A DNA stretch of 64,000 nt from Sclerodactyla briareus (lineage: Eukaryota > Echinodermata > Holothuroidea > Dendrochirotida > Sclerodactylidae), in contig JAODTK010005756.1 in NCBI GenBank assembly GCA_026419785.1, positions 62,001 through 126,000 on the forward strand, given 5' to 3'. The number at the start of each line of letters is the position of its first letter. The stretch's first letter is position 1. Positions 61,581 through 64,000 of the stretch are shown in pieces. The translations under genes were made by a program, and so were the position numbers. Under the pieces are notes generated by a model. It made no database searches, was not told where the DNA came from, and saw only the letters and a program-made list of their open reading frames with translations.

Positions 61581-64000
61581 GCCAATTTAGCATTCGTTAC
61601 AATCTACACGAATTTTTATCAATGCATAGTGAGTTAGGAATCCTTCTCTTCAATTATTACATTGATGAAACATTATTATTGGGCTCGACGTGGCCTTTCC
61701 CAATGCACTCAGCTATTCTACAAAGGTATGTAGAATATCGCGAAGGAAATTTTTCATGGGTTTTTCAAAGTCAGTGAATAATAGTTGAATCTAGCTCATT
61801 AAATAAAATTTCCGTAGTGTAGTCTAAATAAGTGGCTAATAAATTGACTACCAAAATGAAACAAAACAAAACAAAACGACCCTCCAGCATTAATTTCATC
61901 CTATAGCCAATACGCAAGCCATTTATTATTTATCTCACCTACGGAATAATGAGACGTACAGTACTGTTGATGCATTTCGATCACAACATATAATTTGGTG
62001 CAACATCAGGATATGATACTATTCAACAGCAAGGTATCTCGCAAAACGAATTGCACACATTTTATTCAAAATTATTTTCAGTGAGAAGCGTGAAGATGGC
62101 AAGTATTGTGAACAAATTGGTAAGCTCATAAGAAAACTAGAAAAGTGCAACTAGGCGCGCTCCTACTTCCCCATCGCACGTACAACCTCCATATTTTCTT
62201 TCACTAACATTTCCGCTGAAGGTTTTATCATGATTAATTAATAGCTTCCAAGTTAATCGCAAGTCAGGCTCAGCTGTAACATATTTCACGACAGACAGCG
62301 TAACTGCCAACAACTGCCCTCCTTCTTGTAAAACCTTCATTGCATATGCCAATGCGTGCACTCATCTTTGCATAACCAATTCCGCGACAAAATTGCTATG
62401 TATTTTCATGCACGATAACACTCGAACAAAGTCATAATCTTTCTGCTCTATGAAACTGTTTTATAGCCTCGCTATTTCAGTTTCCCTCCATCTGGTAAAA
62501 AATTGGATACTTACAAATATGACAATTTATCCGAAGTTTTATTAGTAAATCCAAGTAAGAGAATGCCATCCACTGCCCTCATCCCCAGAAGATACCGATT
62601 TTCTACGCATCAGTGTCGAATTGACGCACTTAATCGCACGTGGCCAGACGGAATTAGATGAGTCGGCCCGCCGATAAAATACCTGAGTTTTCGTGTAGGA
62701 TTGCCTGCCCATGACATCAATTACACCAGGAGCGGTAACTATACACAACGTGTATTACATCATTATTTATAGCTTGTTTGGGGGCGCTGCGATTATCCCC
62801 GTGTCTAGAGTACGTAGCCTTCCTAATAAGTAATAACCTGGAATTTCTGAAGAAAAAGAAAAGAAACGTCAGTAACTCCTCTGCTCACTGGGTATAGATT
62901 CAGCATGGTTAAACAATGTTTCGCATGCGCGAATCTCTTATCTGCTGCCCGATGGTATCATTAACAAATATAACAGTATGTCTGTTAGTTGGGTATTAGA
63001 ACAGGTGCAAACATTGTGATTATCCTTAAATTCGTACTTGTGACTACCTAATACCATTCATGGCCTGTGCACAAGCTACATACTCTCCAATATAAACATT
63101 GTTCCAATTATTTCATAACACACTCAATCATGTGCACCTTGGTCCCTAATACTATTATACTATAATAAACACATCACCGAAGCCTATTGCCGTTGAGGGA
63201 AGATCACCAGTCTGCCAGTAATCTGGCATTGACAGCGGGGTTTTTTCACAGGAATTTCCGGTTGAGGGACGTGATATTTGTGGCACTTGGAAGGCTCAAC
63301 GTCCAAGATAGAGACATATCGAGTTTTTTCCTTTTCGGCCGATATACCCAGATATGTTGACCACTATATGGCAAAATTTTGACCAATCTGTCGATGCACC
63401 GATTTTTATCGATTGATTTTTAAAACTATACTAATGTTCGGTCAGGAGACACCTTTTTTTGTCGAAGTTCTTGCAGCAGTGAATTTACATATTCAAGAGG
63501 TTTGTCTGTTTGTGGAAGTTCGACCTTACATTATTTAAATTGCAACGAATCGCTCTCATAGCTGAAGAGGGCAATTTAGTCAGGTAACTTGAAGAATCCA
63601 TTCCTAATTTGAGTTCCACAACTTATCTCCTGTTTGTGTAATCGAGATCAATTGGTCTGGGTCCAAGGATGTTACACAGGACACCAAACTTATGTTGCAT
63701 TGAGTCAATACGCAGCAATTGCTACTAGCCTCCATGAGTAAAAAGTTACATATTTTTGCCGAAGTTAATGATGTTCGCGTTTACTATTTGTTCTTCCCAG
63801 TCTGGATCTCCATTCAAAATATACTCAACATGCATTTCATATGACAAAAAGTTTAAAAATGTATGTTTTGGGCCCTGATTTTGTTTTGTAAATTTCTTTC
63901 CTCTTTTGACATCACAGAACATTGCTAAAAAGATTGAGGGCTGGATTTTTCCTCCTTCCTCTTAACATATTAAATTAATTCAGAACAATTATGTTAGGGC
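61581..64000. other. Non-coding stretch without recognised genes
   Basis: An (AAAAC)n run at about 61859-61878. Short frames only. Nothing else seen. Confidence 0.55.

Overview
The window looks like animal nuclear DNA, most likely from a marine invertebrate. It is AT-rich and has no bacterial-style gene packing. It is full of microsatellites, homopolymer runs and dispersed non-autonomous repeats rich in TGACCT, ATGCAAAT and GGGCCC words. I recognise this repeat style from echinoderm, hemichordate and mollusc genomes, but I cannot name the species. I found no rRNA, tRNA, CRISPR array, reverse transcriptase or transposase. Almost every open frame is of a length expected by chance at this base composition: with roughly 6-7% stops per codon, about one 130-codon frame is expected in 128 kb of strand.

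Layout. 0-5 kb: two dispersed repeats (1-895 and 3092-5105). 5-16.7 kb: mostly featureless, with a strong 82-nt hairpin at 9201-9282 and a G-rich tract at 10185-10230. 16.7-18.2 kb: a probable non-autonomous DNA transposon with motif clusters at both ends. 18.7-19.75 kb: a tandem duplication and a repeat ending in a stem-loop. 21-21.6 kb: a SINE/LINE-like tail followed by a TA tract. 22.1-24.8 kb: three different repeats joined head to tail, each with a microsatellite and then a stem-loop at its right end. 27.7-28.2 kb: CCAAT, CRE and TATA motifs. 29.4-30.1 kb: a TGACC-rich repeat and poly-T. 38.2-40.7 kb: two CpG-rich islands.

The 40 kb island holds the only sequence I would defend as coding. 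It is a minus-strand exon of about 708 bp, broken by three or more frame changes. It runs from a well-placed ATG to a consensus splice donor, and its composition resembles the first exon of a posterior-Hox-type transcription factor. I found no homeobox exon downstream of it in the window, so the assignment is provisional.

46.6-49.2 kb: a 179-bp MITE beside a low-stop stretch. 49.9-52.04 kb: the third copy of the 145-bp-period repeat. 52.9-53.7 kb: a long inverted repeat around TA tracts. 54.6-55.4 kb: another repeat fragment and a GC-rich trinucleotide patch. 61.2-61.6 kb: a GC-rich, low-stop patch of unknown nature. The rest appears to be intergenic or intronic.

The most unusual features are the repeat architecture (145-bp internal period, and microsatellite plus stem-loop ends reminiscent of Helentron/DINE-type elements), a five-fold ladder of nuclear-receptor-like half-sites, and the candidate developmental-gene exon.
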